Part shown: piece after piece, positions 22,918 to 34,064 of the stretch
How the letters are laid out: each line of letters begins with the position of its first letter
Numbering within the stretch: the first letter of the stretch is position 1
From: Echinometra lucunter
Taxonomy: Eukaryota > Echinodermata > Echinoidea > Camarodonta > Echinometridae
DNA: 64,000 bases
Assembly: GCA_029962745.1 (NCBI GenBank)
Contig: CM057162.1
Location: 5,820,861-5,884,860, forward strand
Direction: 5' to 3'
Made by a program: the position numbers and the translations under genes
Notes under the pieces: model-generated
What the model saw: the letters and a program-made list of their open reading frames with translations, nothing else
The model's database searches: none
Told to the model about the DNA's origin: nothing

Positions 22918-25900
22918 ATGCAGGCCACTGCAGAGTCGGTTTCAGGGCATATTTTGCCTAATAATTGCATCAGGTATGATGAATCGGAGGACTTAGATTG
23001 TTATCTAGAACGTTTCGAATTGTATCTGATAGCGAGTGGCTTGACAGTACCTGACGCACAGTCAGTGAGTGGGAGCGCGACCGCAGTGGATCGTGCGAAT
23101 GACAAGAGAGTAGTGGCGCTGTTATTGAACGCTATCGGGGCACGCTACTACGGGATTGTTCGTGATTTGGTATCACCAGCAAAACCAAGTGATAAGTCAT
23201 ATGTGCAGTTGAAGCAAATACTGCAAAAGCATTTCAAACGTACACCAGTCACCGTAGCTGAAAGGCGCAAGTTCATTAGACGTGATCAGGCGCAGGGTGA
23301 GAGTACGAGTGATTATGTCCTACAGCTGAAACACCTCAGCCTACATTGTGATTATGGTGATAAACTTGACGAGCAGCTACGAGACCGCTTCATCAGTGGT
23401 TTGAAAGATGAGTCTACTTCATTGAAACTTATGGAAAAGGCTACTGAGACCCCAAACATGACGTTCCAACAGGCTGTGGACTTCGCCCTATCAAAACAGA
23501 CAGCTGCGGGGGAGGTCCGAGCGATGCGTTCAGAGGGCTCTTCAGATTGCACCAAGTCCAGTGTTCATGCAGTTCGTGGTAAACAACAGTCTGGTCAGAA
23601 AGGTAGCAGGCGAAAGCAAGAGTGTTATCGTTGTGGTCGACACCATGCACCAGAGGAGTGTTGGTTCAAGTCCGAAACATGCAGATACTGTAAAAAGAAA
23701 GGACACATCGAAAGGAAGTGTCGAGCCAAGAGCAAGAATGAAATGAAACAAACAGAACACTCAGACTGTAGACCTAAGACAAGTCACAAGAGTAAAGGTC
23801 AAAAGAAGAAAGGTAGTTGTGGTGACGTACATAAGATGCATGAAAAGAAGAAATCTAGGTCTAACAGTAATGCTAGGAAGGAAGCTAGAGAGTTACATGA
23901 TTCCAGTACTAGTAGTAGTGAGGAACACAGTGTTGAATATGATCACACATTGTTCAAGTTAGATGTTATCAGTAAGTCCAAGGTTAGGCCAAGTACAGGT
24001 TCACAGAATGATCCTATTATAGTTCCTGTTGTCATTGAAGGTAAAGTTGCACATATGGAACTTGATACAGGGTCAAGTGTGAGCATGATACCATTGTCAT
24101 ACTATGAGAAACATCTATCACATTTGAAGATGCACGAGTCAGATAAGTCTCTGGTGAGTTTCATCACAAATCAAACAGTCAAACCAGTTGGGAAAGTTCA
24201 TGTAAAGGTCACTCATGGAAAGTACCAGGGTAAATTGAGTTTGTATGTGGTAGAACGTACAGAGTACTTGCTATTCGGGAGAGATTGGTTATCAGTAGTA
24301 CCACTGAATTGGAAGTCCCTAGTATCCAGGGTAAGCAATAATCATGATCATGGTCAGGTTCACCATGTCAGTGAGCTAGATAGAGTCTTGAATAAGCATG
24401 CCAGATTGTTTGAAGATAGACTAGGTAAGCTTACAAAAGCAAGAGCACACATCTCAGTAAAAGATGATGCTAATCCAGTAACCACAAGGCCATACAAGGT
24501 ACCTTTTGCAATGAGAGAAAAGGTAGAAGAAGAATTGGAAAGGTTACAGAAGTGTGGGGTTTTGACAGCTATTGATCATAGTGAATGGAGTACTGGAATT
24601 GTAGCAGTTCCGAAGAAAGATGGGTCTGTCCGCATATGTGGAAATTACAAAACTACAGTGAATCCAGTTTTAGATCCAGTTCAGCCCCCCAATATCAATG
24701 TAGAGAACATATTGGCAAATCTAGGTGGAGGTGTCATATTTTCTACCTTAGATCTAGCACATGCTTACAACCAGTTAGAGTTGGATGATGAGTCTAAGCA
24801 GTTCCTAGTGATATCCACACATAAGGGGTTATTTCAACAGAATCGCCTGGTATTTGGTATTACTAGTGCACCAGCTATTTGGCAGAGTACTATTGAACAG
24901 GTACTACAAGGGATACCTGGAGTACAAGTATACTTAGATGATATACTGGTAACTGGGCGTACTGTTGAAGAGCATCATGCTAATTTGGATAGGGTTCTTA
25001 CACGCCTTGAAGAGCGTAACCTTACATTGAGGAAAGAGAAATGTAAGTTTGCTCAGCCATCCGTAGAGTTCTTAGGCCATGTCATAGATGCAAACGGAGT
25101 ACATACGGTAGAGGAGAAAGTACAGAAGATAGAAAATCTTCCTAGACCGGAAGATGTGTCACAGTTAAGGTCCTATTTAGGGTTGCTTAATTACTATCGT
25201 AAGTACGTGCCTAACCTAGCTCATGAGATAGCACCGTTAACGGATCTGCTGAAATCGGATCGTAAGTTTGAATGGCATGAGGAAGCCGAGAAAGCTTTCA
25301 TTAGGTCAAAGAGATTGATGCGAGAAGCGGGTTTTCTTGTACATTATGACCCGGAATTGCCCATTTCGATTGCTGCCGACGCAAGTCCAATAGGTATCGG
25401 TGCAGTTTTGTCTCACATATTACCAAATGGTGAGGAGAGGCCAATACAATTTGCTTCGAGATCACTTACAAAGACAGAAAGGAAATATCCGCAAATTGAG
25501 AGAGAGGCTTTGGCAATTGTATTTGCTTTACGTAAATTCTACATGTTTGTGTACGGACGTAGATTTACGCTTATCACGGATAATAAGCCGCTTACAGCAT
25601 TGCTAGGCCCATACAAAAGCTTACCAGCTTTAGCCGCTGAACGAATGCAAAGGTGGGCAATGTATCTTGCCGGATTTGACTATACGATCAAGTATCGTAC
25701 TTCAAGCGCAAATGCGAATGCGGATTGTCTCTCAAGACTACCCGACAAAGGTGCGAAACCGGAAGGTCGTGAACCGGAAATTGTCTCGGTCCGTCATGTG
25801 GATATACTGCCCACATCGCATGAAGCATTGCGTAACACAACCCGAAAAGATCCAGTGTTGTCCAAGGTCATCAGATATACAATGGATGGTTGGCCAAAAC

Positions 25901-27204
25901 AGTTGTCCGCAGAAGAAAGGGAACTGCAACCTTTCTTCAGGCGCAGACTGGAAATTACCCTAGAACAAGGCATACTAATGTGGGGTACCCGTATCATAAT
26001 TCCAGTCAAGAGTCAACGCGCAATCATGGAAGAATTACACAGTGGACATCTTGGAGTGGTAAAGATGAAATCACTCGCGCGGAGTTACGTATGGTGGCCG
26101 CAGATTGATGTGCACATTGAAGAATGCACCAAACGATGTAGTACATGTCAGGTTGTACAAAACCAACCACCGCAAACATTACTACACCCATGGATACCAG
26201 CATCCAAGCCAATGGAAAGAATCCATATTGACTTCGCAGGACCATTTGAAGGTCGTACGTATATGGTCATAGTAGATGCGTATTCAAAATGGCCTGAGGT
26301 CTGTATCATGCAGAGTATTACTTCGGAACGCACTATTGACGTACTCAGAGGCGTATTTGCGAGATATGGATTACCGCAGATCATGGTAACTGATAACGGA
26401 AGTCAGTTCACCTCATCGGAATTCAAAGAGTTTGTAGACAAGAATGGTATTGTACACAAGCGGAGTGCACCATACCATCCTAGTACAAATGGTCAAGCCG
26501 AGCGCTTCGTACAGACATTGAAACAAGCAATACGCGCTGCGAGATCCGATGGAGGATCAGCACAAGCCCAACTTGACAGATTTCTACTGGCATATCGTAA
26601 TGCTAGACACGCTGTCACAGGTGAAGCACCTGCTGTTCTCTTTATGAAGAGACAACTTCGCATGCGGTTGGATAATTTACGTCCAAATGTAGAGCGTAGA
26701 TATGCAGACAGATTGCATCAGCAGGCAGAGTACCGAGATAAACATAGTTCAGTAGACAAGCTACGCAAGTTTGCAGTAGGAGACTCAGTACTTGTTAGGG
26801 ACTATGTAGGAAAGCATAAGTGGGTACCAGGTGACATTGTAGATAGAGAAGGTCCACTAATGTATAAGGTACAAGTTCAGTCAGGTATTTGGAGGAGACA
26901 TGTAGATCAGTTACTTCCAAGACTTGAGATTGAGGTTGAGTTAGATCAGAGTGAGTCAAGACAAGATTTTGGTTCAGACATACCAGAACAAAGTAGGTCA
27001 GTTCCTGAATCAAGTGCAAGTAGGTTGTTTTCAAGAGAAGAAATAGCTAGTTCTCAAGATAGTCACGTGGAAACTGTCCAGGGTGATTCAGTTTCTCAAG
27101 ACTTACCTGTTGTATCAGAGGAAGTAGTAGTGTATCGGGAAAAACCTCAAGAGCTTAGAAGATCCCAGAGGAAGAGAAAAGCTCCAGATAGGCTTAATCT
27201 CTAA
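22918..27204 (+). CDS. Gag-Pol polyprotein of Mag-like Ty3/Gypsy element
   Basis: An open frame of 1428 residues, 50 bases after the 5' LTR. Gag occupies about residues 1-300 and carries two zinc knuckles: an irregular one at 236-248 and a canonical CX2CX4HX4C at 255-268. The aspartic protease has DTGS at 383-386. Reverse transcriptase follows, with catalytic Asp 612 and YLDD at 672-675, then RNase H with Asp 821 and 'TDNKPL'. Integrase has an HHCC finger (His1041, His1044, Cys1074, Cys1077), a D1105-D1159-E1195 triad with the DD35E spacing, and a GPY/F-like motif near 1312. Gag and Pol are fused without a frameshift. 'YLDDILVTG' and the domain order fit the Mag lineage (K02A2.6-like proteins). 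No chromodomain and no envelope frame are seen. All catalytic residues are present, so the element could be autonomous. Confidence 0.95.
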   Translation: MQATAESVSGHILPNNCIRYDESEDLDCYLERFELYLIASGLTVPDAQSVSGSATAVDRANDKRVVALLLNAIGARYYGIVRDLVSPAKPSDKSYVQLKQILQKHFKRTPVTVAERRKFIRRDQAQGESTSDYVLQLKHLSLHCDYGDKLDEQLRDRFISGLKDESTSLKLMEKATETPNMTFQQAVDFALSKQTAAGEVRAMRSEGSSDCTKSSVHAVRGKQQSGQKGSRRKQECYRCGRHHAPEECWFKSETCRYCKKKGHIERKCRAKSKNEMKQTEHSDCRPKTSHKSKGQKKKGSCGDVHKMHEKKKSRSNSNARKEARELHDSSTSSSEEHSVEYDHTLFKLDVISKSKVRPSTGSQNDPIIVPVVIEGKVAHMELDTGSSVSMIPLSYYEKHLSHLKMHESDKSLVSFITNQTVKPVGKVHVKVTHGKYQGKLSLYVVERTEYLLFGRDWLSVVPLNWKSLVSRVSNNHDHGQVHHVSELDRVLNKHARLFEDRLGKLTKARAHISVKDDANPVTTRPYKVPFAMREKVEEELERLQKCGVLTAIDHSEWSTGIVAVPKKDGSVRICGNYKTTVNPVLDPVQPPNINVENILANLGGGVIFSTLDLAHAYNQLELDDESKQFLVISTHKGLFQQNRLVFGITSAPAIWQSTIEQVLQGIPGVQVYLDDILVTGRTVEEHHANLDRVLTRLEERNLTLRKEKCKFAQPSVEFLGHVIDANGVHTVEEKVQKIENLPRPEDVSQLRSYLGLLNYYRKYVPNLAHEIAPLTDLLKSDRKFEWHEEAEKAFIRSKRLMREAGFLVHYDPELPISIAADASPIGIGAVLSHILPNGEERPIQFASRSLTKTERKYPQIEREALAIVFALRKFYMFVYGRRFTLITDNKPLTALLGPYKSLPALAAERMQRWAMYLAGFDYTIKYRTSSANANADCLSRLPDKGAKPEGREPEIVSVRHVDILPTSHEALRNTTRKDPVLSKVIRYTMDGWPKQLSAEERELQPFFRRRLEITLEQGILMWGTRIIIPVKSQRAIMEELHSGHLGVVKMKSLARSYVWWPQIDVHIEECTKRCSTCQVVQNQPPQTLLHPWIPASKPMERIHIDFAGPFEGRTYMVIVDAYSKWPEVCIMQSITSERTIDVLRGVFARYGLPQIMVTDNGSQFTSSEFKEFVDKNGIVHKRSAPYHPSTNGQAERFVQTLKQAIRAARSDGGSAQAQLDRFLLAYRNARHAVTGEAPAVLFMKRQLRMRLDNLRPNVERRYADRLHQQAEYRDKHSSVDKLRKFAVGDSVLVRDYVGKHKWVPGDIVDREGPLMYKVQVQSGIWRRHVDQLLPRLEIEVELDQSESRQDFGSDIPEQSRSVPESSASRLFSREEIASSQDSHVETVQGDSVSQDLPVVSEEVVVYREKPQELRRSQRKRKAPDRLNL

Positions 27205-27913
27205 GGTTATACAGGAAGAGTTTTCTTGTATTTTTGGTATGAAGTCATTCCAGGTTGAAGTTTAATGTTTTTATGCTTCCAAACGATTACAGAAACATTA
27301 GATACTAAGCCATATCTTATGTCAATATAAGTATGTTTTTTGGATAGAGAAAGATCTATTATTTTGTGTTTTATACATACCAAGTCAAAATTTGATTAAC
27401 ATATGTTTGAGTTAAGAACATGTGCCAAGTCTATTTTGTTTGAAGGTAATATTAAGTAGTAAGTAACATGGACTTAAAAACATGTTATTATGAACATGTT
27501 TCCTGTTATTCACTCACACTATTTCAGTTTTGACAACTACAGGTTTGTTACAAAACACAACCAAAACACACATATTTCATTGGTATGTAATTTTATTGGC
27601 ACCAATAGACATCATGAGATGATTGTGAATTATGTATACATTTACAGGAAAAAAAAAAAAAAAGCATAAGCTTTATTATGGCAAGATTTTGAAATCTTGA
27701 CAGTTGTATTTTATACAGTCATTTTAAAGGGTTATAATAGTTATTACATAAGGCTTGTAATACAACCCCAGTTTTATTGTTGTTATACCAGTTAATGGTT
27801 TTCTTGCAGTACAAAATTGTTTATTATAAGAATAAGCATCAGTATATGGTATGTCTATGCACATAAACCAGTTGCAAAGTTGAGGTAACTTTAAATTTGC
27901 TGTGGGGGAGATC
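27205..27913 (+). other. 3' untranslated region and polypurine tract of the Gypsy element
   Basis: About 700 bp of A/T-rich sequence without a coding frame separates the pol stop from the 3' LTR. It includes a run of about 16 A near 27650. TGTGGGGGAGATC at 27901-27913 abuts the LTR and is the likely polypurine tract for plus-strand priming. Confidence 0.8.
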
Positions 27914-28081
27914 TGTTAGATATGATATCAGTTGGCTTTCCATACTCTTATAATGATATGTGTATTGTGCATACATGTGACAAACACTCTGCGAATAAAC
28001 ATGAAGACGTGAACATGTACGAGAATTGGCTCTGACTATTTTGTGGTAGTTTGTGAACAACGAACCCAATAATACCCAACA
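27914..28081 (+). repeat. 3' LTR of the Gypsy element
   Basis: 168 bp, identical by eye to 22701-22868. It is followed directly by the target duplication CATGC. Confidence 0.93.
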
Positions 28082-28086
28082 CATGC

Positions 28087-28755
28087 ACACTAAAGTGTGA
28101 ACTAGAATTATTCTAGCTGTCTGGTACCCTTTGACTAACTTGTCATTTCTAGGTGTTTATGGGTGATATTTCTATTTGTAGGTATGTTAAAGCTGTGCCA
28201 TCATTTACTATTGGAAATGAACTAAACACTTTATTATTATTATTATTATTAGTAGTAGTAGTAGTAGTAGTAGTAGTATTGTTATTAGTATTGTTATTAT
28301 TAATACTACTTGTCAAGACAATAATGTACAGAGATTCAGTGATATAAAAACAACCCTTGTTAAAGTGAGCTTGTACATGAACATTTACGTGTGCATGTAC
28401 ATGGAGGAACAAGAATTATGTACATGTATGTTGCATGCTTGTATGCTAATTGATAAGGCTGATTCTAAGGCATTTTATCTTATGTCGTTGTGCAAAAGAA
28501 CACGTCTAGATCACAAAATACAAAAATGCAAAGATTAAAATGTCAATTTTGACATATTGGAATAGAATTTTAGCAAAGATCATGCCACAAGACGATTATG
28601 TATCAATTTACAAGGTCTGCATGCTACCTGTGAAATTATCAGTTATTGTTTGATAATTTTGATTTTCAATAATTTTCCATTTTCATTCCGGACATGTTCT
28701 TTCGCACAACAATATAAAGAAAAGACGACTAAGGAATTGACTGTTTTTCCAATAG
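28087..28755. other. Intron upstream of COR exon 3, with TTA/GTA triplet microsatellite
   Basis: (TTA)n then (GTA)n at 28228-28275. The long Asn/Thr/Val/Leu homopolymer frames here are microsatellite translations. Same in the other allele at 34065-34734. Confidence 0.6.
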
Positions 28756-28913
28756 ATGGCTTCTTACATCGACTGTATGTGCGGATGGCATCATGGTCAA
28801 TGATGGAAAGTGATCCAAGCTTTCATTGCCGGGAGATGCTTTTCTATATAGATGAGCTGCACAGAGTTGTGATGACCAATACAATCAAAGGGGACGATGC
28901 ACATCGAATCAAG
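28756..28913 (+). CDS. COR-domain exon 3, allele on contig 1
   Basis: The acceptor is TTTTTCCAATAG and the donor is AAG|GTGAGC. The exon enters in phase 1 and ends in phase 0 (53 codons with the incoming base). It starts the second COR subdomain, giving '(D)GFLHRLYVRMASW' and later 'FYIDELHRVVMTNTI'. An apparently identical exon sits at 34735-34892 in a duplicated block across the assembly gap. Splicing both in series would break the frame (end phase 0 into start phase 1), which argues that they are alleles and not repeated exons. The Gypsy element lies in the intron immediately upstream of this copy. Confidence 0.8.
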
Positions 28914-28990
28914 GTGAGCCATTGTAGAGCTCATGACCTGTATGACCTCCATGTGTTGAATTCTTGTAAACACATGTTTCATGAGTCAGT

Positions 28991-30320
28991 GGGCTGTATC
29001 GATAAAAATAGCAAATGCCTGGCAAATGTTTTTTCTAACCTTTTGCTTGCATCTTCAGATATTCCAAGTAAGTAATTGCTAGCAAGAAGAATCTCAAGCT
29101 TGTATCCCTAAGATAAGTCTCTTCCGCCATGATAGGATTAGTTAACATTCCTATTGTAATTGTACTTTGAGTCGAAAGGAAAGGTTTTGTACACAAAGGC
29201 TTTCCAGCTTAGGAAATGCCTGTATGAAGGAGGGAAAAGGAAGAATTTTCCTTCTCGAGCAAGCAATTGCTTGATTTTTGCAAGCTCCTCTTCTAGGAGC
29301 TTATGCTTTTTCTTGCAAGGACATGATGTAAATTACCAGTCGATATTTTCAAATTTCAAAATGGCCTCACTATCCTTCTAAAGCCAGTAGCAAGCTGATA
29401 CATCTATTTCTCTTCAGTTTCAAATTGTGCGTAAAAGTTGAATATTGAAGTCAGTTTGGCTATAGAAGAAGTACGTCCTATAGTTCTCTACATCATATTT
29501 GGAAATTGAGCGGGGAGAAAAACTCAGTTTGACAAGGCTTACGCCTCGGAGCACTAAACTTTATCTCCTTTGTACTCTCCTGACGGCATCTTGATCTGAT
29601 GTTGGAGTGCAGAACCCCATTGTAAATTTTCAAAGAATACAACCTGGCAAACCACATACTTGTCATAGCAGAGGCCTTAGAAATATTTACTTGATAACTT
29701 TTCACAAAGAGCTCAAGGAGAAGCGAAATTAAGTATTTGGCCCATTCAGCACAATCATTGAATCGTATGTAGTAGGCAGTGCTTGAGTTATACTGGGTGT
29801 ACCCCAAAAAGCAGAAAGGCAGATTATCAGTACTTCGCCTTAATTCGAAAAGCATGTGTATTTTGGGGAGTTTTGTAAGATCATAGCATTTGGCTAAGTA
29901 ATTTTGATTCTGTGCCCGTTTCTTTTAACAACAAAGATTGGGCCATGAATGGCCTATCATGCATAATATATTTGTGGGAAGTCCATTTATGCATGTCAAC
30001 AGCATGAATAAATGCAAGTTAAACATACATAAATGAGTGTGCATTTACATCTCATGAATTACAGAAACAAAGGATATATGTATATATGCAAAAATATTCT
30101 GTATGTTTGTTTCGGTAGAGGATGCTTTTAATACCAAATAATGTAAAAAACAAAAATTACAAAATTTTATTAGGTTTGTATTGAAAATTTTGGGGACACC
30201 TGGTACAGCTCTCAGGCCAAGAAAAAGGTCTGGAGAAAGTGATCGCCTGAGCATTTACTTATTTATAGCATATTTTACTAGGTAGCTTCTCAGCAAATGC
30301 TACTTTTATCGATGCGGCCC
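28991..30320. mobile_element. GGGCCGTATC-ended DNA element, copy 3 (contig 1 allele)
   Basis: 1330 bp, starting GGGCTGTATCGATAAAAATA and ending TACTTTTATCGATGCGGCCC. It is almost the same length as copy 1 (1329 bp) and collinear with it, including a nested mariner-like MITE at 29791-30205. It starts 77 bp after the COR exon 3 donor. Confidence 0.75.
29791..30205. mobile_element. Mariner-like MITE nested in copy 3
   Basis: Starts TACTGGGTGTACCCCAAAAA and ends TTTTGGGGACACCTGGTA. Same family as 62271-62774. Confidence 0.6.
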
Positions 30321-31092
30321 AATGACTTTTACAGAGGTACTTCAAGTTCACAGCATAAAATTCTATAATGATTTACAAAATCAATAGAAAGTACTTTCAT
30401 GTGATAATTCCAAAGAGAGAATTGCAGAAAAGTTCCCCCTGGGGGGAGGGCATTCAAGTTTTTTGTTGATGGGGTGCCTCAGCCAACTCCCAAAATGGGG
30501 TCTAAGGAGCGACCATGCAGAGATCAATGGGAACTACTAGTCGGGCAAAACATAGGGGCTTCGGAATTAACTGTGTAACTACCAAGCTGAGCAAAAAAAA
30601 AACGTGGTCTAAAGGAATGATATACATGTGCATGTAAGTACTGTACGTAGCATTCGATCACTCTTTGCATCTCCAGGTGCTAGGCAGCGAATAGTGTTCT
30701 ACGAGTGTGCTCAGGCTTATTTACTGCACCGTGCACACAAATGAGCGGATTGAGCTCTAAATGGATCCATAGGAGTGAATTTATATAGCAAGAACTGGGG
30801 AACAAGCCAGAGGAAACACTGGCAGTACGAAGAAGTTCATTTTGGGGTTCTAGAAAGCAACAATCGGGGGAATAAGAGGCGGGGTGCCAATTTTGAGTAT
30901 CATGAGAATGGAAATCTGAAGCTGAAAAGGGAACCATCAAAGCGGCACATCCCCATACTACTTTACAATTTCAAATGCTGTTTTTAACTGGATTCAATAT
31001 AACAAGCTGGCACTCAATTTAAATTTTATTCAGTAACTCCATCAAAAATTTACCCAGCCCAATTTTGTTAAACAACTTGGCCCTTTTTTCAG
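30321..31092. other. Intron sequence, no feature recognised
   Basis: A/T-rich, with a small G-rich patch near 30440. Its allelic copy is 36300-37067, which lacks a 4 bp GATC near 30657. Confidence 0.4.
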
Positions 31093-31177
31093 GTTGAAAC
31101 TACAAAGTTCCTTGGAATATACATAGACAACAAGCTAAAATGGAAAGCTCACATAAATCATATTAACAAAACTATAT
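31093..31177 (+). pseudogene. LINE RT C-terminal fragment (contig 1 allele)
   Basis: Reads 'VETTKFLGIYIDNKLKWKAH' followed by 'INHINKTI', the conserved 'FLG..ID..L.W..HI' block just after the RT active site in CR1/L2-type LINEs. It is cut by the AGGTCA-type element at 31178. Confidence 0.7.
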
Positions 31178-31875
31178 GAATCCTCGACCGCGCACGGTCG
31201 AAATTTATGCCTCCGCCATTGCCAGGTCAGAAATATATGGCACATTCATGGTGATTTTTTATAAAATTTTTATGTATACAATGACATATTTGACCTTGAC
31301 CTTTGACTTTGTGACCCCCATATCTAATGACACCATAATGAGACCTTCCATATGCATACATGAGCCAAGTTTGAAGTTGAACCGTCGCAGAATTGTTAAG
31401 TTATCGCAAGAAAAAGCGATTTTCATGTATATAATGACCTCTATGACCTTTGACCTTTGACCTTGAGACCCAACAATTTAATCAGATCATTGCCCCTCCC
31501 TTTTGCACACATGAACCGAGTTTGAAGTTGATCTGTCAAATTGTTTTTGAGTTGATCTGTCAAATTGTTTTTGAGAACGAACCATTTCTATGTACATGAT
31601 GACCTCTATGACCTTTGACCTTTGACCTTGAGACCCCAAAATCTAATTAGATTATTAAAAACAGTGGGTCGTGGGCTTTCATGGGGAATTTGACACTATG
31701 GGTGCTTACCCAGTAACAGGTGTATTCCATCACTGTGAGTTTTATGACCAACAGACCTTATGTAATGCTATGTATACTTCACCCGTTCCCCACATGGCAA
31801 AGTCATTATCTCACTTTCTCTGGCCCAATAATGCCCAAAGCAGGCCGAAGAATGATTTTGGTGGGACAGCTTGTT
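31178..31875. mobile_element. AGGTCA-unit element, truncated by the gap (contig 1 allele)
   Basis: Starts near CTCGACCGCGCACGGTCGAAA and contains TGACCTTTGACCTTTGACCT runs, the inverse of the AGGTCA repeats. At 31663 it is entered by the GTGGGCTTTCATGGGG-ended insertion. It ends at the gap. Confidence 0.7.
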
Positions 31876-32375
31876 NNNNNNNNNNNNNNNNNNNNNNNNN
31901 NNNNNNNNNNNNNNNNNNNNNNNNNNNNNNNNNNNNNNNNNNNNNNNNNNNNNNNNNNNNNNNNNNNNNNNNNNNNNNNNNNNNNNNNNNNNNNNNNNNN
32001 NNNNNNNNNNNNNNNNNNNNNNNNNNNNNNNNNNNNNNNNNNNNNNNNNNNNNNNNNNNNNNNNNNNNNNNNNNNNNNNNNNNNNNNNNNNNNNNNNNNN
32101 NNNNNNNNNNNNNNNNNNNNNNNNNNNNNNNNNNNNNNNNNNNNNNNNNNNNNNNNNNNNNNNNNNNNNNNNNNNNNNNNNNNNNNNNNNNNNNNNNNNN
32201 NNNNNNNNNNNNNNNNNNNNNNNNNNNNNNNNNNNNNNNNNNNNNNNNNNNNNNNNNNNNNNNNNNNNNNNNNNNNNNNNNNNNNNNNNNNNNNNNNNNN
32301 NNNNNNNNNNNNNNNNNNNNNNNNNNNNNNNNNNNNNNNNNNNNNNNNNNNNNNNNNNNNNNNNNNNNNNNNNNN
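31876..32375. other. Assembly gap of exactly 500 N
   Basis: A fixed-size gap between contigs. The sequence ending at 31875 occurs again at 37868, and the sequence starting at 32376 occurs already at 20960. The two contigs therefore overlap, and no sequence needs to be missing here. Confidence 0.97.
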
Positions 32376-32738
32376 TTATCAGATGAGGCTAAAATTTTAC
32401 ACAACTTTGGATTTGGACCTATTCTTGATTTTCTCCCCAAATCAGTTCATTACCTTCATGATTTTTTGGCTAGGATGGCAGTGAATGAATGTATAATAAA
32501 AGCACTCTAATGCTCCATGATGCTTTCATGTTGTGTCAAGGGAAAATTAGGAGTCATTTTAAAATTGTTAAAAATCATATTTCTGGGGCGTATTACGATC
32601 CCAAACGTTTAGACACGATAGAATGATAAAACTGCCCATTTCTATCAAAAACAAAAAAAGACCAATCTGACCAAAATGACGTCTCTTGGTCTTTTTCCCA
32701 GTTGTGATGCATACGACTAATAGTTTCGCGCGGCCGGG

Positions 32739-32739
<1 letters not shown>

Positions 32740-32804
<65 letters not shown>

Positions 32805-33060
32805 GACATATAGAATGATGCTGACGTAGCTCTCGATCATGTCCTTTTATTGCATTGACAAGCTTTCGGCCGACATGGCCTTCATCAGGTCTGAACAAAG
32901 AAGAAAAAAACAGGCAAAATAATATACATAGAGAAATGATATCAAATTAATATCAAATTAATAATATTAAGACCTGATGAAGACCATTTTGGCCGAAAGC
33001 TTGTCAGTGCAATAAAAGGACATGATCGAGAGCTACGTCAGCTTCATTCTATATGTTTTC
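32740..33060. mobile_element. Palindromic Penelope-type terminal fragment, other allele
   Basis: Allelic copy of 21335-21680 with a shorter AC/AT microsatellite. Confidence 0.55.
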
Positions 33061-33215
33061 TTTCACTGTGTACTATAATGAAGCACTGCACACGTTTTGC
33101 GAGGGGTCATCTTCCTTTGTGTGTGTGTCTATATATACATATATATATATATGCAATGTGTGCACAATTAACATGATTGGCCCTGTCTTGTATAGTGTTT
33201 TGAGTCTTTCATTTA

Positions 33216-33265
<50 letters not shown>

Positions 33266-34059
33266 TAAGATATTTAGAGACTCCAACTCTCCCGTTTTCG
33301 GTGGGAGATCTCCAGCTTTTAGTCCATTTTCACAAAATCTCCCACTCTCCCTCTCTCCCTCTTGAGTTTGAATTTCTCCCGCCCAAGCTGTATTTCTCCT
33401 TTTTTTTTCCCCCGCCCAACCATCTTTTTGAAAAAAATGAATCTGAATCATTGGATTTTACCTCATTTAGTGTTGTCATATGTTCAAAAATAAGCCTGAG
33501 ATAGCACCAGAGAGCTTCTATAACCCTAAAAGTGAGCCCCGGCCGCAAGGAATTTAGTGCTTTGTGCTGGTGATGTGGGCTACACGCACATTGAGTCAGA
33601 GTCTCCCGTTTGCTAGGGGATCACGGCAGGAGCATCTCCCGCTTAAGAGGTGCTTGGGGTTGGAGTCTCTGGATATTGTTTTTTATTTGGGGGGAGGGGA
33701 CATAGAGTGCACGAAATGTGAAAATAAATGATGTGAAAATGTTTTTCTCTGCCTGTGCTTGTGGCTCGTGCTCAGGTCCGTGCCAACACTGTAATAGTCC
33801 TGTGGAAGTCAATTTCCACAAATCTACAAAAGCATAATACTTGCACTTATGTTTATCCTCTTCCAGTAAGTCAAATATAGGTCATGAAACCATCAGAGTG
33901 AAAATGTGACCGAGATTGTTATGGTTTTCCGTAAACCCGGCCTGATCACCGCCCGGGATACCAGCACATAGTACATGTATTGGGAATGTCTTGAATGAAT
34001 ACAAGCTCTACCTTACACCTTAATAAACCTGATGCCTGAATGGGGATTATATGAACATG

Positions 34060-34064
34060 CATGG
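34060..34064. other. Empty target site of the Gypsy insertion (other allele)
   Basis: The contig 2 sequence runs GAACATGCATGGACACTAAA without interruption, where contig 1 has CATGC, the element, then CATGC ACACTAAA. The target reads CATGG here, a one-base allelic difference in the five-base site. Confidence 0.9.

Larger units (their letters stand above)
22701..28081 (+). mobile_element. Full-length Ty3/Gypsy LTR retrotransposon, Mag-like
   Basis: This complete 5381 bp element has 168 bp LTRs (TGTTAGATATG…AATACCCAACA) at 22701-22868 and 27914-28081 that read as identical. It is flanked by the 5 bp target duplication CATGC at 22696-22700 and 28082-28086. It carries one uninterrupted gag-pol frame and no env-like frame. 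The other allele (contig 2) has an unoccupied site at 34060-34064. Identical LTRs, an intact frame and an empty allele indicate a recent insertion. It sits in the same orientation as the host gene, in the intron between COR exons 2 and 3. Confidence 0.95.
20960..31875. repeat. Allelic block, contig 1 end (duplicated at 32376-37868)
   Basis: This block aligns collinearly to 32376-37868 at well over 98% identity by eye. The only large difference is the Gypsy insertion and its target duplication. The remaining length difference is a few tens of bases, mostly in AC/AT microsatellites near 21340-21420 and 21740-21900. Confidence 0.93.

Noticed and set aside
26795..27204. Envelope-like region after integrase in the Gypsy element
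   Set aside because: The end of the frame is a Ser/Glu/Gln-rich tail after the GPY/F motif. There is no signal peptide, cleavage site or membrane segment.
28149..28412. Frames with Asn/Thr or Val/Leu homopolymers (also 34127-34390)
   Set aside because: Translations of a (TTA)n/(GTA)n microsatellite.
31671..32510. Long frames running through N bases (also 48950-49516)
   Set aside because: They exist only because unknown bases contain no stop codons.
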